Position numbers and translations under genes: made by a program. The notes beneath the pieces are model-generated. The model was not told the DNA's origin and ran no database searches. It worked only from the letters and a program-made list of their open reading frames with translations. This document shows, piece after piece, positions 1 to 10,379 of a stretch of DNA of 64,000 nucleotides; the stretch's first letter is position 1; every line of letters begins with the position of its first letter. The stretch is from Pseudomonas oryzicola (GTDB lineage Bacteria; Pseudomonadota; Gammaproteobacteria; Pseudomonadales; Pseudomonadaceae). Location: assembly GCF_014269185.2 (NCBI RefSeq), contig NZ_JABWRZ020000002.1, positions 310,001-374,000 of the forward strand. The letters run 5' to 3'.

Positions 1-383
1 GCCTTGTTCTCGGTCACCGGCGCCACGTATTCGCCGATCAGCAGGCCGACCAGCATCAGCACCAGCATCGGCTTCATCACCGCCCAGACGATGCGGCCGA
101 TCGACACCCCGGCAGCACGCATGATGGTCAGTTCGCTGCTGCTGGCCAGGCTACCCAGGCCGATAAGGCAACCGATCAGGGCGGCCATCGGCAGCATTTC
201 GTACAGGCGCCGTGGAGCGGTCAGCAAAACGAAGTTGCCCGCCTCCATCACCGAATAAGTATCGCTCAGGTCGCTCATTTCATCGATGAAGGCGAACAGC
301 GAGGCCAAGCCAAGGATAATTCCCAGCACGGCGAGGATGGCCAGCAGCACGCTCTGGCCGATGTAACGGTCGAGCTTACCCAC
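1..383 (-). CDS. lptG: LptG, LPS export ABC transporter permease (partial, N-terminal part)
   Basis: LptG is one of the two inner-membrane permeases of the LptB2FG transporter, which extracts lipopolysaccharide and passes it to LptC. Only about the first 127 codons are present; the gene runs off the left edge. The protein begins with GKLDRYIG and a long hydrophobic segment, followed by a stretch containing FAFIDEMSDLSDTYS, typical of the YjgP/YjgQ family N-terminus. I chose the GTG at 383 because GGAGG lies about 6 nt upstream and the codon overlaps the end of lptF by 8 nt, which implies translational coupling. The companion genes lptCAB lie about 24 kb away in this window. Confidence 0.93.
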   Translation of the reverse strand, partial: MGKLDRYIGQSVLLAILAVLGIILGLASLFAFIDEMSDLSDTYSVMEAGNFVLLTAPRRLYEMLPMAALIGCLIGLGSLASSSELTIMRAAGVSIGRIVWAVMKPMLVLMLVGLLIGEYVAPVTENK

Positions 384-1491
384 GGGCCACCTCCGCACGA
401 CGAGCGGCGCGCTTGAGGCGCAGCGGCTCCCAGTACATCAGGCCCAGGCCGATCAGCAGGAACAGGCCGTGGACCCACCACATGCCCAGGGCGATCGGCA
501 ATTTGCCCTTTTCGAGGGCGCCGCGTACGGAAATCAGCATTGTCAGGTAGGCCATGTACAGAAGAATTGCCGGCAGCAGCTTGAGGAAGCGGCCCTGGCG
601 TGGATTTACCCGGGACAGCGGTACCGCCAGCAGGGTGACGACGAACACCAGGATGGGCAGCGACAGGCGCCATTGCAGCTCGGCACGCTCACGCAGGTCC
701 GGCTTGCCGATCAGCTCGGAGGTGGGGATGGCTTCGCGCTCGGTCACTTCCTCGCTGACCTCCGGCTTGGGCAGCAGCACGCCGTAGGTGTCGTACTTGA
801 TGGCGCGGTAGTCGGCCTGGCCGGGGTTGCCGTCGTAGCGGTAGCCGTTTTCCAGCACCAGGTAGCGGTTGCCGTCGGCCTGGATTTCCTGGTGGCCTTT
901 TTCGGCGACCAGCACCGACGGAGCGCGGTCCTTGGTCTTGTCCTGGTTGAAGCGTTTCTCGGAGATGAACACCCCGGCCAGGTTGATGCGATCGTCAGAC
1001 AACTGTTCGGTGTAGGTAACCCGCGAGCCATCGCGCAGGGTCTGGAAGCGGCCCGGCACCAGAGTGTCGAACTCGGTCAGGGCATCCTGCTGGCTGATGA
1101 TCTGCTGCACCTGGGCAACGCCCAGTGGCGCCAGGCTCAGGCTCAGCCAGGCCACCAGCAGGGCGACCAGGGCGGCCGGTGCCATGGTCAGGCCCAACAG
1201 GCGCTGCTGGCTCATGCCAGTGGCCGAGAGCACGGTCATCTCGCTTTCCAGGTACAGGCGCCCGTACGCCAGGAGAATACCCAGGAACAACCCCAGAGGC
1301 AGGATCAGCTGCAGGAACCCCGGCAGGCGGAAGCCCATGATCAGGAACAACACGCTCGGGTCGAGCACGCCCTGGGCAGCCTGGGCCAGGTACTTGATGA
1401 AGCGCCCGCTCATGATGATCACCAACAGCACGGCGCTGACGGCGCTCAAGGTCACCAGGACCTCGCGGGACAGATAACGAAAGACGATCAA
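376..1491 (-). CDS. lptF: LptF, LPS export ABC transporter permease
   Basis: LptF pairs with LptG and two LptB ATPases to pull LPS out of the inner membrane. The product of about 371 residues has hydrophobic segments near the N-terminus and a C-terminal block of membrane helices flanking a periplasmic beta-jellyroll region, as expected for this family. I place the start at the TTG at 1491, giving (M)IVFRYLSREV. AGGAG sits 7 nt upstream, and this start matches the N-terminus of E. coli LptF (MIIIRYL, from memory). A longer in-frame reading beginning MAVRPDN would add 12 residues upstream of the good Shine-Dalgarno and is less likely. The gene is divergent from pepA and is followed by the overlapping lptG. 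Confidence 0.95.
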   Translation of the reverse strand: MIVFRYLSREVLVTLSAVSAVLLVIIMSGRFIKYLAQAAQGVLDPSVLFLIMGFRLPGFLQLILPLGLFLGILLAYGRLYLESEMTVLSATGMSQQRLLGLTMAPAALVALLVAWLSLSLAPLGVAQVQQIISQQDALTEFDTLVPGRFQTLRDGSRVTYTEQLSDDRINLAGVFISEKRFNQDKTKDRAPSVLVAEKGHQEIQADGNRYLVLENGYRYDGNPGQADYRAIKYDTYGVLLPKPEVSEEVTEREAIPTSELIGKPDLRERAELQWRLSLPILVFVVTLLAVPLSRVNPRQGRFLKLLPAILLYMAYLTMLISVRGALEKGKLPIALGMWWVHGLFLLIGLGLMYWEPLRLKRAARRAEVARG

Positions 1492-1571
1492 ACCAGACAC
1501 TCCTGGGTTGTCAGGGCGGACTGCCAAGCAATGGCGCCAGACAATGACTTAGTACATCCAAGACCAATGCC

Positions 1572-1590
1572 GGTTCGCCAAAGGCGAACC
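1572..1590. other. Perfect hairpin in the lptF 5' leader
   Basis: GGTTCGCC and GGCGAACC form an 8-bp perfect stem with a 3-nt loop. It lies between the predicted lptF promoter (1609-1637) and the lptF start (1491), so it would be in the 5' untranslated RNA. No T-run follows it on the minus strand, so it does not look like an ordinary terminator. Confidence 0.6.
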
Positions 1591-1608
1591 TCCATGTAAA
1601 GTGCGCGC

Positions 1609-1637
1609 ATTATCCTGTGATTGGACGCCCCTGTCAC
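1609..1637 (-). promoter_or_regulatory. Candidate sigma-70 promoter for lptF-lptG
   Basis: On the minus strand GTGACA (1637-1632) is separated by exactly 17 nt from GATAAT (1614-1609). Each box differs from consensus at one position. Transcription would begin near 1602, leaving a leader of about 110 nt. The rest of the 1492-1792 gap, which divides lptF from the divergent pepA, shows no coding sequence I can support and no clear pepA promoter. Confidence 0.6.
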
Positions 1638-1723
1638 TTCGCCGCGCATGAAGCCGTACAACGGGGTTGTCAGCACGCTTGCCGCAGGCTCAAACTGGCA
1701 GCTTTTCCGCTGGCGCGCGATGA

Positions 1724-3286
<1,563 letters not shown>

Positions 3287-3335
3287 CGCCATGCAGCCGA
3301 TGGCGCCTCGCGCGCCATCGGCCGGCGATATCACC

Positions 3336-3764
3336 ATGAGCAAAGTCGACTTCTACATCCTGCCCACCGACTCGCTGTCGGCGCGGCTGGAATTCGCCTG
3401 CAAGTTGTGTGAAAAAGCCTGGCGCCTTGGCCATCGGGTCTACCTGCATTGCCAGGATGCCGACCAGCGCGACCTGCTGGACCAGCTCTTGTGGCGCTTC
3501 AAGGGCGAGGCTTTCGTGCCCCACGACCTGGCAGAGGCGCATGCCGATGCGCGCGTGGCCCTGGGCCTGGCCGATGACGCAGGCGACCATCGCGACCTGC
3601 TGATCAACCTGGGCGTCGACGTGCCGGGCTTCGTCAGCCAGTTCGAGCGTATCGCCGAAATCGTCGTCGAAGAACCTGGCATCCGCCAATCGGCACGTGA
3701 GCGATTCCGTTTCTACCGTGAACAGGGCTATGCTCTGCAAGACCACCGCTTACAGCGACTTTGA
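3336..3764 (+). CDS. holC: DNA polymerase III subunit chi (HolC)
   Basis: Chi is a small clamp-loader accessory subunit that links the replicase to single-stranded-DNA-binding protein. The 142-residue protein begins MSKVDFYIL, and the sequence (LACKLCEKAWRLGHRVYLHC) matches the family N-terminal region. I use the ATG at 3336; the frame is open upstream to 3291, but that extension (MQPMAPRAPSAGDIT) is not family-like. The pepA-holC-valS order is conserved in pseudomonads, so replication and translation genes are probably co-transcribed here. Confidence 0.94.
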   Translation: MSKVDFYILPTDSLSARLEFACKLCEKAWRLGHRVYLHCQDADQRDLLDQLLWRFKGEAFVPHDLAEAHADARVALGLADDAGDHRDLLINLGVDVPGFVSQFERIAEIVVEEPGIRQSARERFRFYREQGYALQDHRLQRL

Positions 3765-3769
3765 CGACG

Positions 3770-4135
3770 ATGGACAAACCCTCCCCGCTACCCGATTCCG
3801 CCCACCTGCTCGATGACCTCGAGTCGATCCGCCAGTTGCTTGGCGATGCCGACCTGCAACCGCCACTGCTGACCGAGACGGTCGAACAGATTCCCTTGCT
3901 GCTGGAAGCAGCGCCCGACACCCCCACACCGCTGGCCGAGCCGGTCGAACCCGACGCCGTGGACGACCCGCAGACTCGGCGCCAGGACACCCTGCTGCAC
4001 CTGGAAAGCGAGCTGCGTGCCGCGGCGCAGATGATCATGCAGGACGTGATCAACGACTTTACCCCGCACATCGAAAACGAGATCAAACGCCGGCTCGATG
4101 CGCGGATCGAGCGGTTGATCAAGCGTTCCGAGTGA
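3770..4135 (+). CDS. Small conserved acidic protein between holC and valS, function unknown
   Basis: I do not recognise a characterised function. The 121-residue product has an acidic, proline-rich first half (LLDDLESIRQLLGDADLQ, then a PDTPTPLAEPVEPDAVDDP stretch) and a charged, probably helical second half ending EIKRRLDARIERLIKRSE. There is no signal peptide or membrane segment. The ATG at 3770 lies 5 nt after the holC stop; an in-frame TTG at 3761 overlaps that stop and is the alternative. Tight spacing suggests coupling to holC. Similar proteins are sometimes labelled as polymerase III chi, probably by neighbourhood rather than homology. Confidence 0.8.
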   Translation: MDKPSPLPDSAHLLDDLESIRQLLGDADLQPPLLTETVEQIPLLLEAAPDTPTPLAEPVEPDAVDDPQTRRQDTLLHLESELRAAAQMIMQDVINDFTPHIENEIKRRLDARIERLIKRSE

Positions 4136-4142
4136 CATCCCC

Positions 4143-4159
4143 GGGGGCGCATCGCCCCC
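4143..4159. terminator. GC-rich hairpin after the holC operon
   Basis: GGGGGCG, loop CAT, CGCCCCC forms a perfect 7-bp stem 8 nt after the stop codon at 4135. Only a short TTAT follows, so it may be a weak terminator or a 3'-end stabiliser. Confidence 0.5.
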
Positions 4160-4167
4160 CTTATCGC

Positions 4168-4222
4168 GACACAAGGCCGCTCCGACAGGCATATGCGATC
4201 GCTGCAGGAGCGGCCTCGTGTC
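4168..4222. repeat. REP-like inverted pair upstream of valS
   Basis: GACACAAGGCCGCTCC (4168-4183) and GGAGCGGCCTCGTGTC (4207-4222) are inverted copies that differ at one position. The GGAGCGGCCT-GTGTC core is a common Pseudomonas putida REP type. Confidence 0.7.
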
Positions 4223-4277
4223 ACGACAGGGCGGCAAAGCAGCCCCAGCGGCTGTCGCCTCAACCCCCCAGCTTGGT

Positions 4278-4283
4278 TATACT
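4278..4283 (+). promoter_or_regulatory. Candidate -10 box for valS
   Basis: TATACT lies 41 nt upstream of the valS ATG. No good -35 box is visible at standard spacing, so this is a weak call. The gap lacks the T-box leader that controls valS in Firmicutes, as expected for a proteobacterium. Confidence 0.35.
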
Positions 4284-4323
4284 TCCCGGCTTTCCCGAAT
4301 AAATGCACAGGGTCCCGCCGCGC

Positions 4324-7170
4324 ATGGATAAGACCTACCAGCCGCACGCCATCGAAACTTCCTGGTACAACACCTGGGAGTCCGAGAACTATTTCGCCCC
4401 ACAAGGTGCAGGCGAGTCCTACACCATCATGATCCCGCCGCCGAACGTGACCGGCAGCCTGCACATGGGCCACGGCTTCAACAACGCGATCATGGACGCC
4501 CTGATCCGTTTCCGCCGCATGCAAGGCCGCGACACCCTGTGGCAGCCCGGCACCGACCACGCCGGTATCGCCACCCAGATGCTGGTCGAGCGCCAGCTCG
4601 AGGCCAAAGGCCAGAACCGGCATGACCTGGGCCGCGAAAAGTTCCTGGAAAAGGTCTGGGAATGGAAGGACCAGTCGGGCGGCAACATCAGCCGGCAGAT
4701 TCGCCGCCTGGGTTCGTCGGTGGACTGGAGCCGCGAGCGCTTCACCATGGACGACGGCCTGTCCGAAGCAGTCAAGGAAGCCTTCGTGCGCCTGCACGAG
4801 GACGGCCTGATCTACCGCGGCAAGCGCCTGGTCAACTGGGATACCAAACTGCACACGGCCATCTCCGACCTCGAAGTGGAAAACCACGACGAGAAGGGCC
4901 ACCTGTGGAACCTGCGCTACCCGCTGGCCGACGGCGCCAAGACCGCCGAAGGCAAGGATTACCTGGTCGTCGCCACCACCCGTCCGGAAACCCTGCTGGG
5001 TGACGCCGCGGTAGCGGTCAACCCGAACGACGAGCGCTACCAGGCGCTGATCGGCAAGTTCGTCGAACTGCCGCTGGTCGGCCGTCGCATCCCGATCATC
5101 GCCGACGACTATTGCGACCCCGAGTTCGGTACCGGTTGCGTGAAGATCACCCCGGCCCACGACTTCAATGACTACGAAGTTGGCAAGCGCCACAACCTGC
5201 CACTGCTGAACATCTTCGACAAGAACGCCTTCGTGCTGGCCAGCGCCCAGGCCTTCAACCTCGACGGCAGCGTCAACGAACAGGTCGACACCCGCCTGCC
5301 GGCCCAGTACGCCAACCTCGACCGCTTCGTCGCGCGCAAGCAGATTGTCGCCGACCTGGACGCCCAGGGTCTGCTGGTGAGCATCGACGACCACGCCCTG
5401 AAGGTGCCGAAAGGCGACCGTTCGGGCACCGTCATCGAGCCATGGCTGACCGACCAGTGGTACGTCTCCACCAAACCGCTGGCAGAACCTGCCATCGCCG
5501 CCGTGGAAGATGGCCGCATCCAGTTCGTGCCCAAGCAATACGAGAACATGTACTTCTCGTGGATGCGCGACATCCAGGACTGGTGCATCAGCCGCCAGCT
5601 GTGGTGGGGCCACCGCATCCCGGCGTGGTACGACGAGGCCGGCCAGGTCTATGTCGGCCGCAACGAGCAGGAAGTGCGCGCCAAACACAACCTGGGCGCT
5701 GACGTGGCCCTGCGCCAGGATGACGACGTGCTCGATACCTGGTTCAGTTCCGGCCTGTGGACTTTCTCCACCCTGGGCTGGCCGGAGCAGACCGAGTTCC
5801 TCAAGAAGTTCCACTCCACCGATGTGCTGGTGACCGGCTTCGACATCATCTTCTTCTGGGTTGCGCGCATGATCATGCTGACCATGCACCTGATCAAGAA
5901 CGAGGACGGCACCCCGCAGGTACCGTTCAAGACCGTGTACGTGCACGGCCTGGTGCGTGACGGCCAGGGCCAGAAGATGTCCAAGTCCAAAGGCAACGTG
6001 CTGGACCCGCTGGATATCGTCGACGGCATCACCCTCGACGCCCTGCTGGAAAAACGCACCAGCGGCATGATGCAGCCGAAGCTGGCCGAGAAGATCGCCA
6101 AGCAGACCAAGGCCGAGTTCCCTGAAGGCATTGCCAGCTACGGCACCGATGCCCTGCGCTTCACCTTCTGCTCGCTGGCCTCCACCGGCCGCGACATCAA
6201 GTTCGACATGGGCCGCGTCGAAGGCTACCGCAACTTCTGCAACAAGATCTGGAACGCCGCCCGCTACGTGCTGGACAAGGGCGAGGACTGCGGCCAGAAC
6301 GGCGAAGCCGTCGAACTGTCGCTGGCCGACCGCTGGATCATCTCGCAGTTGCAGCGTACCGAAGCCGAAGTGACCCGCCAGCTGGAACAGTTCCGCTTCG
6401 ACCTGGCCAGCCAGGCGCTGTACGAGTTCATCTGGAACCAGTACTGCGACTGGTACCTGGAGTTGTCCAAGCCGGTATTGTGGGACGAGAACGCACCGGT
6501 CGAACGCGCCCGTGGCACCCGTCGTACCCTGGTACGCGTGCTGGAAGTGGCACTGCGCCTGGCGCATCCGTTCATGCCGTTCATCACCGAAGAGATCTGG
6601 CAACGCATTGCGCCGCTGGCGGGCATCAGCGGCAAGACCATCATGCTGCAGCCATGGCCGGTGGCCAATGAAAGCCGCATCGACCCGACCGCCGAAGGTG
6701 ACATCGAATGGCTCAAGGAGCTGATGGTCGGCCTGCGCAACATCCGCGCCGAGATGAACATCGGCCCGGGCAAACCACTGCCATTGTTCCTGAAGAATGC
6801 CAACGCCGACGACCAGCGTCGTCTGCAGGAAAACGAAGCCCTGCTGAAGAAGCTGGCCAAGGTCGAGTCGTTCACCGTGCTGAGCGATGCCGATGAAGCA
6901 CCGCTGTCGGCCACCGCCCTGGTCGGTGACCTGCAGGTGCTGGTACCAATGGCCGGCCTGATCGACAAGGATGCCGAACTGGCGCGCCTGAACAAGGAAA
7001 TCCAGCGCCTGCAAGGTGAAGTGGCACGCGTGGGTGGCAAACTGTCCAACGCGGCCTTCGTCGACAAGGCTCCGCCTGCGGTGATCGAGAAGGAACGCGC
7101 CAAGCTGGCCGAGTCCGAACAGGCCCTGGCCAACTTCACCGAGCAGCACGCGCGGATTGCGGCGCTGTAA
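4324..7170 (+). CDS. valS: Valyl-tRNA synthetase
   Basis: This class I synthetase charges tRNA-Val with valine and edits mischarged threonine. The 948-residue product has the HIGH-type motif HMGH at residues 47-50 within [14 protein letters not shown], and KMSKS at 551-555. An editing domain lies between them (the [10 protein letters not shown] segment), followed by an anticodon-binding domain and a C-terminal coiled coil from about residue 885, rich in Lys, Glu and Leu. I chose the ATG at 4324, giving [11 protein letters not shown], which is the family N-terminus. The ATG 21 nt upstream adds residues not expected in the family. The gene is complete with no visible frameshift. Confidence 0.98.
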   Translation: MDKTYQPHAIETSWYNTWESENYFAPQGAGESYTIMIPPPNVTGSLHMGHGFNNAIMDALIRFRRMQGRDTLWQPGTDHAGIATQMLVERQLEAKGQNRHDLGREKFLEKVWEWKDQSGGNISRQIRRLGSSVDWSRERFTMDDGLSEAVKEAFVRLHEDGLIYRGKRLVNWDTKLHTAISDLEVENHDEKGHLWNLRYPLADGAKTAEGKDYLVVATTRPETLLGDAAVAVNPNDERYQALIGKFVELPLVGRRIPIIADDYCDPEFGTGCVKITPAHDFNDYEVGKRHNLPLLNIFDKNAFVLASAQAFNLDGSVNEQVDTRLPAQYANLDRFVARKQIVADLDAQGLLVSIDDHALKVPKGDRSGTVIEPWLTDQWYVSTKPLAEPAIAAVEDGRIQFVPKQYENMYFSWMRDIQDWCISRQLWWGHRIPAWYDEAGQVYVGRNEQEVRAKHNLGADVALRQDDDVLDTWFSSGLWTFSTLGWPEQTEFLKKFHSTDVLVTGFDIIFFWVARMIMLTMHLIKNEDGTPQVPFKTVYVHGLVRDGQGQKMSKSKGNVLDPLDIVDGITLDALLEKRTSGMMQPKLAEKIAKQTKAEFPEGIASYGTDALRFTFCSLASTGRDIKFDMGRVEGYRNFCNKIWNAARYVLDKGEDCGQNGEAVELSLADRWIISQLQRTEAEVTRQLEQFRFDLASQALYEFIWNQYCDWYLELSKPVLWDENAPVERARGTRRTLVRVLEVALRLAHPFMPFITEEIWQRIAPLAGISGKTIMLQPWPVANESRIDPTAEGDIEWLKELMVGLRNIRAEMNIGPGKPLPLFLKNANADDQRRLQENEALLKKLAKVESFTVLSDADEAPLSATALVGDLQVLVPMAGLIDKDAELARLNKEIQRLQGEVARVGGKLSNAAFVDKAPPAVIEKERAKLAESEQALANFTEQHARIAAL

Positions 7171-7189
7171 TCAAGAGTGAAGCCTTAGC

Positions 7190-7206
7190 GGGCTGCTTCG
7201 CAGCCC
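7190..7206. terminator. Hairpin after valS
   Basis: GGGCTGC, loop TTC, GCAGCCC forms a 7-bp perfect stem 20 nt downstream of the valS stop. Only TTCG follows, so termination strength is uncertain. The sequence runs straight into the REP pair. Confidence 0.45.
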
Positions 7207-7207
7207 T

Positions 7208-7268
7208 TCGCCGGCAAGCCGGCTCCCACAGGAAAGCGCTATACCTGTGGGGGGCGGCTTGCCGGCGA
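7208..7268. repeat. Inverted REP pair between valS and rlmF
   Basis: TCGCCGGCAAGCCGGCTCCC with CACAGG after it is repeated in inverted form as CCTGTGG, a run of G, then CGGCTTGCCGGCGA. This is the second REP type in the window (core GCCGGCAAGCCGGCTCCCAC). Confidence 0.75.
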
Positions 7269-7287
7269 TGCTTTTCAGGACCCGACG

Positions 7288-8238
7288 ATGACCCAGAAAC
7301 CCACCCTGCACCCGCGCAACCGCCACCAGGGCCGCTACGACTTCCCCAGCCTGATCAAGGCCCTCCCCGACCTGGCGCGCTTCACCATCACCAACCCTCA
7401 CGGCAAACCCAGCATCGACTTTGCCAACCCCGAAGCCGTGCGGGTATTCAACCGTGCCCTGCTCAAGGCGCAATACGGCATCCAGCACTGGGACATCCCG
7501 GCCGACTACCTGTGCCCGCCGATCCCAGGCCGCGCCGACTACGTCCATGTGGCCGCCGACCTGCTGGCTGACGACAATGCCGGCCAGATCCCCAAGGGCG
7601 CGCAGGTCCGCGCCCTGGACATCGGCGTCGGTGCCAACTGCATCTACCCACTGCTTGGCCACAGCGACTACCGCTGGCGCTTCCTGGGTTCGGACATTGA
7701 CCCGGTGGCCCTGGCCTCGGCCAAGGCCATCGTCCAGGCCAACCGCCTGGACAAGGCCATCACCCTGCGCCACCAGGCCCACCGCGGCCACATCCTCAGC
7801 GGCCTGCTGCAGGAGGACGAGCGCTTCGACCTGACCCTGTGCAACCCGCCCTTCCACGCTTCGCGCGACGAAGCTACCCGCGGCAGCCAGCGCAAGTGGA
7901 AGAACCTCGGCAAGCAGGACCCCAAACGCAAGTTACCGGTGCTGAACTTCGGTGGCCAGAACAATGAACTGTGGTGCGAAGGTGGCGAGATCCGCTTTGT
8001 CACCCAACTGGTTGGCGAAAGCGTGCAGTACGCAGAACGGGTGCTGTGGTTCACCAGCCTGGTTTCCAAGGCCAGCAACTTGCCAGGGATCGAGGCCGCA
8101 CTGAAGAAGGCTGGCGCCAAGGCCGTGCGCGTAACCGAAATGGGCCAGGGGCAGAAACAGAGCCGCATGGCCGCCTGGAGCTTCCTCGACGAGGCGGCGC
8201 GCCAGGCCTGGCACGCCCGGCGTAAACCACAGGCGTGA
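7288..8238 (+). CDS. rlmF: 23S rRNA (adenine1618-N6)-methyltransferase RlmF
   Basis: RlmF methylates A1618 of 23S rRNA using S-adenosylmethionine. The 316-residue protein has the SAM-binding motif [12 protein letters not shown] around residues 110-121 and the NPPF catalytic motif at 186-189 ([11 protein letters not shown]), typical of N6-adenine methyltransferases. The N-terminal [16 protein letters not shown] segment is characteristic of RlmF. The ATG follows AGGACCCGACG, an acceptable ribosome-binding site. The gene stands alone between a REP pair and a bidirectional terminator. Confidence 0.95.
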   Translation: MTQKPTLHPRNRHQGRYDFPSLIKALPDLARFTITNPHGKPSIDFANPEAVRVFNRALLKAQYGIQHWDIPADYLCPPIPGRADYVHVAADLLADDNAGQIPKGAQVRALDIGVGANCIYPLLGHSDYRWRFLGSDIDPVALASAKAIVQANRLDKAITLRHQAHRGHILSGLLQEDERFDLTLCNPPFHASRDEATRGSQRKWKNLGKQDPKRKLPVLNFGGQNNELWCEGGEIRFVTQLVGESVQYAERVLWFTSLVSKASNLPGIEAALKKAGAKAVRVTEMGQGQKQSRMAAWSFLDEAARQAWHARRKPQA

Positions 8239-8240
8239 AA

Positions 8241-8271
8241 AAACCGCGCCCGGGCAAGCCGGGCGCGGTTT
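8241..8271. terminator. Bidirectional terminator between rlmF and hupN
   Basis: AAACCGCGCCCGG and CCGGGCGCGGTTT form a 13-bp perfect stem with a 5-nt loop. It has an A-run on the left (a T-run for the minus strand) and ends in TTTCG on the right, so it should stop both converging genes. Confidence 0.88.
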
Positions 8272-8288
8272 CGTCAAAGCTTCAACAA

Positions 8289-8570
8289 TTACTTGTTGAT
8301 GGCGTCGGTCAGCACTTTGGCTGGAACGAACTTGACGACTTTCTTGGCAGCGATTTCGATGGCAGCGCCAGTCGAAGGGTTGCGGCCGGTACGGGCAGGA
8401 CGCTCGGTGACTTTCAGCTTGCCGATGCCTGGCAGAGTGATTTCAGCGCCGTTTTCCAGCTGGTCGGCAACGATCTGGCCCAGTTGCTCCAGAGCGTTCT
8501 TGGCGGTGGCTTTTGGCGCGGCGATCGATTCGGCGATGTCGGCAATCAGTTGGTCTTTGGTCAATGCCAT
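8289..8570 (-). CDS. hupN: HU-family nucleoid protein, HupN-like
   Basis: This small basic histone-like protein bends and compacts DNA as a dimer. The 93-residue product begins MALTKDQLIADIAESI and contains the HU signature region with GRNPSTGAAIEI, where the proline at the beta-arm tip intercalates into DNA. Pseudomonas putida carries three HU genes, hupA, hupB and hupN; the position next to rlmF and yejK matches hupN. AAGGA lies about 7 nt before the ATG. It faces rlmF across a strong shared terminator, and its neighbour on the other side, yejK, also encodes a nucleoid-associated protein. Confidence 0.92.
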   Translation of the reverse strand: MALTKDQLIADIAESIAAPKATAKNALEQLGQIVADQLENGAEITLPGIGKLKVTERPARTGRNPSTGAAIEIAAKKVVKFVPAKVLTDAINK

Positions 8571-8661
8571 GGTGGTGTTCCTTCCCTATCAAATTCGATG
8601 GTTATGCAGCGAACTACGACGTTATCGGGCCAGCCCCTGAAAGTGGAGGGCCGCGCCAATC

Positions 8662-8677
8662 GCGTATGTAGATACGC
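8662..8677. other. Short inverted repeat in the hupN-yejK gap
   Basis: GCGTAT, spacer GTAG, ATACGC is a perfect 6+4+6 inverted repeat. The gap 8571-8940 (370 nt) separates two divergent genes and contains no coding sequence I can support. It must hold both promoters and is locally AT-rich near yejK. This repeat could be a protein-binding site. Confidence 0.4.
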
Positions 8678-8766
8678 AAATCGGCGTTTGGTTCGACACG
8701 ACGGCAGCACGTTGCCAGCAATGCGCCACATACTGGGCGCAAGAGCGCGCAAAGCTACCACAGGAA

Positions 8767-8780
8767 CGGATAAATATCCG
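8767..8780. other. Second short inverted repeat in the hupN-yejK gap
   Basis: CGGATA, spacer AA, TATCCG is a perfect palindrome with a 2-nt centre. It lies about 90 nt from the first repeat and about 160 nt upstream of yejK. Confidence 0.4.
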
Positions 8781-8940
8781 CTGCGCACTTCGATTAAATG
8801 CAGGTTTTTCGGGGGTTTTAGCCTTGAACGCACAAATTTGAACAAAAAACGAACAACCGGCATTTCTGCCAACATCCGGCCACTGCATCACCTGGCGTCT
8901 GGGGTAAACTTGGCAACTTTTGCAGCCCGCCGAGAATTCC

Positions 8941-9948
8941 ATGCCAATCCGTCATTGCATCGTTCACCTGATCGACAAAAAGCCCGATGGCAGCCCCGCC
9001 GTGCTGCATGCCCGCGATACCGAACTGGCCACCTCCGATGCCATCGAAAATCTGCTGGCCGACCTCAATGACAGCTACAACGCCAAGCAAGGCAAGGCCT
9101 GGGGTTTCTTTCACGGTGAATCCGGCGCCTATCCGCTGAGCGGCTGGCTGAAGCAGTATCTGGACCAGGAAAAGGATTTCACCGCCTTCAGCCGCGTGGC
9201 CGTGGAACACCTGCAAAAGCTCATGGAAGAGTCCAACCTGTCCACCGGCGGCCACATCCTGTTTGCCCATTACCAGCAAGGCATGACCGAATACCTGGCG
9301 ATCGCCCTGCTGCACCACAGCGAAGGCGTGGCGGTGAACGCCGAACTGGATGTAACACCATCACGCCACCTTGACCTTGGGCAACTGCACCTGGCGGCGC
9401 GCATCAACCTGTCGGAATGGAAGAACAACCAGAACTCCAAACAGTACATTTCGTTCATCAAGGGCAAGAACGGCAAGAAGGTCTCCGATTACTTCCGCGA
9501 CTTCATCGGCTGCCAGGAAGGCGTTGACGGCCCGGGTGAAACCCGCACCCTGCTCAAGGCTTTCAGTGATTTCGTCGAGAGCGAAGACCTGCCGGAAGAA
9601 TCCGCTCGCGAAAAGACCCAGACCCTGGTGGACTACGCCACCACCCAGACCAAGCTGGGCGAACCGGTAACCCTGGAAGAGCTGTCCAGCCTGATCGACG
9701 AGGACCGGCCCAAAGCGTTCTACGACCACATCCGTAACAAGGATTACGGCCTGTCACCGGAAATCCCCGCGGACAAGCGCACCCTCAACCAGTTCCGCCG
9801 CTTCACCGGGCGTGCCGAGGGTCTGTCGATCAGCTTTGAAGCACACCTGCTGGGGGACAGGGTGGAGTATGACGAAGCGGCTGGGACGTTGATCATCAAG
9901 GGCTTGCCAACCACGCTGGTGGATCAGCTGAAGCGGCGCAAGGACTGA
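8941..9948 (+). CDS. yejK: Nucleoid-associated protein YejK (NdpA family)
   Basis: YejK homologues co-purify with the nucleoid and have been linked to topoisomerase control in E. coli. The 335-residue protein begins [17 protein letters not shown], the conserved family N-terminus, and the length is standard. No signal peptide or membrane helix is present. The ATG at 8941 is preferred over an earlier in-frame ATG at 8920 because the family starts here. It is transcribed away from hupN, so two chromosome-organising genes share one divergent control region. Confidence 0.94.
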   Translation: MPIRHCIVHLIDKKPDGSPAVLHARDTELATSDAIENLLADLNDSYNAKQGKAWGFFHGESGAYPLSGWLKQYLDQEKDFTAFSRVAVEHLQKLMEESNLSTGGHILFAHYQQGMTEYLAIALLHHSEGVAVNAELDVTPSRHLDLGQLHLAARINLSEWKNNQNSKQYISFIKGKNGKKVSDYFRDFIGCQEGVDGPGETRTLLKAFSDFVESEDLPEESAREKTQTLVDYATTQTKLGEPVTLEELSSLIDEDRPKAFYDHIRNKDYGLSPEIPADKRTLNQFRRFTGRAEGLSISFEAHLLGDRVEYDEAAGTLIIKGLPTTLVDQLKRRKD

Positions 9949-9956
9949 TGGCCCAG

Positions 9957-9975
9957 GGGACTGCTGCGCAGTCCC
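9957..9975. terminator. Hairpin after yejK
   Basis: GGGACTGC, loop TGC, GCAGTCCC is an 8-bp perfect stem 9 nt after the yejK stop. It has no clear T-run. It lies between converging genes and may act on either. Confidence 0.5.
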
Positions 9976-10030
9976 ATCGCAGTACAAGGGCCTACCGGCA
10001 ACGCGATACCCTGAAGGGCGTGAGGCGGCC

Positions 10031-10342
10031 CTAGGTCGCGGAGGCGATGTCATAGGCGGCGACCAACGCCTCCTTCGCCGATTTGCGCAGGCGCTTCACC
10101 AGCCGTTCCTGACGCAACGCCTCGCCCTTGTCCGGCCATTGCTCCATGTACACCAGCGCCTGGGCCGGGCTGGTCTTGAAATAACGTGCACCTTGCCCTT
10201 TCTGGTGCGCCAGAAAGCGCCGCTGCGGATCATCACTGATGCCGCAATACAACGAACCATTGGCAGCCCGTACCAGGTAGACATACCAGGGTTTCACTAC
10301 CTGATCCGGCACTTGTTCACTCACGACACCTGCTCTTTTCAT
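10031..10342 (-). CDS. GIY-YIG nuclease superfamily protein (UPF0213/YhbQ type)
   Basis: Small stand-alone GIY-YIG domain proteins of this type are suspected nucleases of uncertain substrate. The sequence has [18 protein letters not shown], where VYL and YCG correspond to the GIY and YIG halves. It continues [11 protein letters not shown], with the conserved arginine, and [14 protein letters not shown], with the conserved glutamate. The start is uncertain: ATG at 10342 gives 103 residues but lacks a good ribosome-binding site, whereas GTG at 10324 has AGCAGG 5 nt upstream and gives 97 residues. It is convergent with yejK and divergent from the next gene. Confidence 0.85.
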   Translation of the reverse strand: MKRAGVVSEQVPDQVVKPWYVYLVRAANGSLYCGISDDPQRRFLAHQKGQGARYFKTSPAQALVYMEQWPDKGEALRQERLVKRLRKSAKEALVAAYDIASAT

Positions 10343-10379
10343 CATTAGTTTGGTGAGCCCACTCATCGAGGGCTTCATC

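Noticed and set aside
3634..7149. Open frame of 1171 codons on the minus strand opposite valS
   Set aside because: High GC content keeps antisense frames open. The translation is rich in His, Gln, Val and Gly without family motifs, and valS is an intact known gene.
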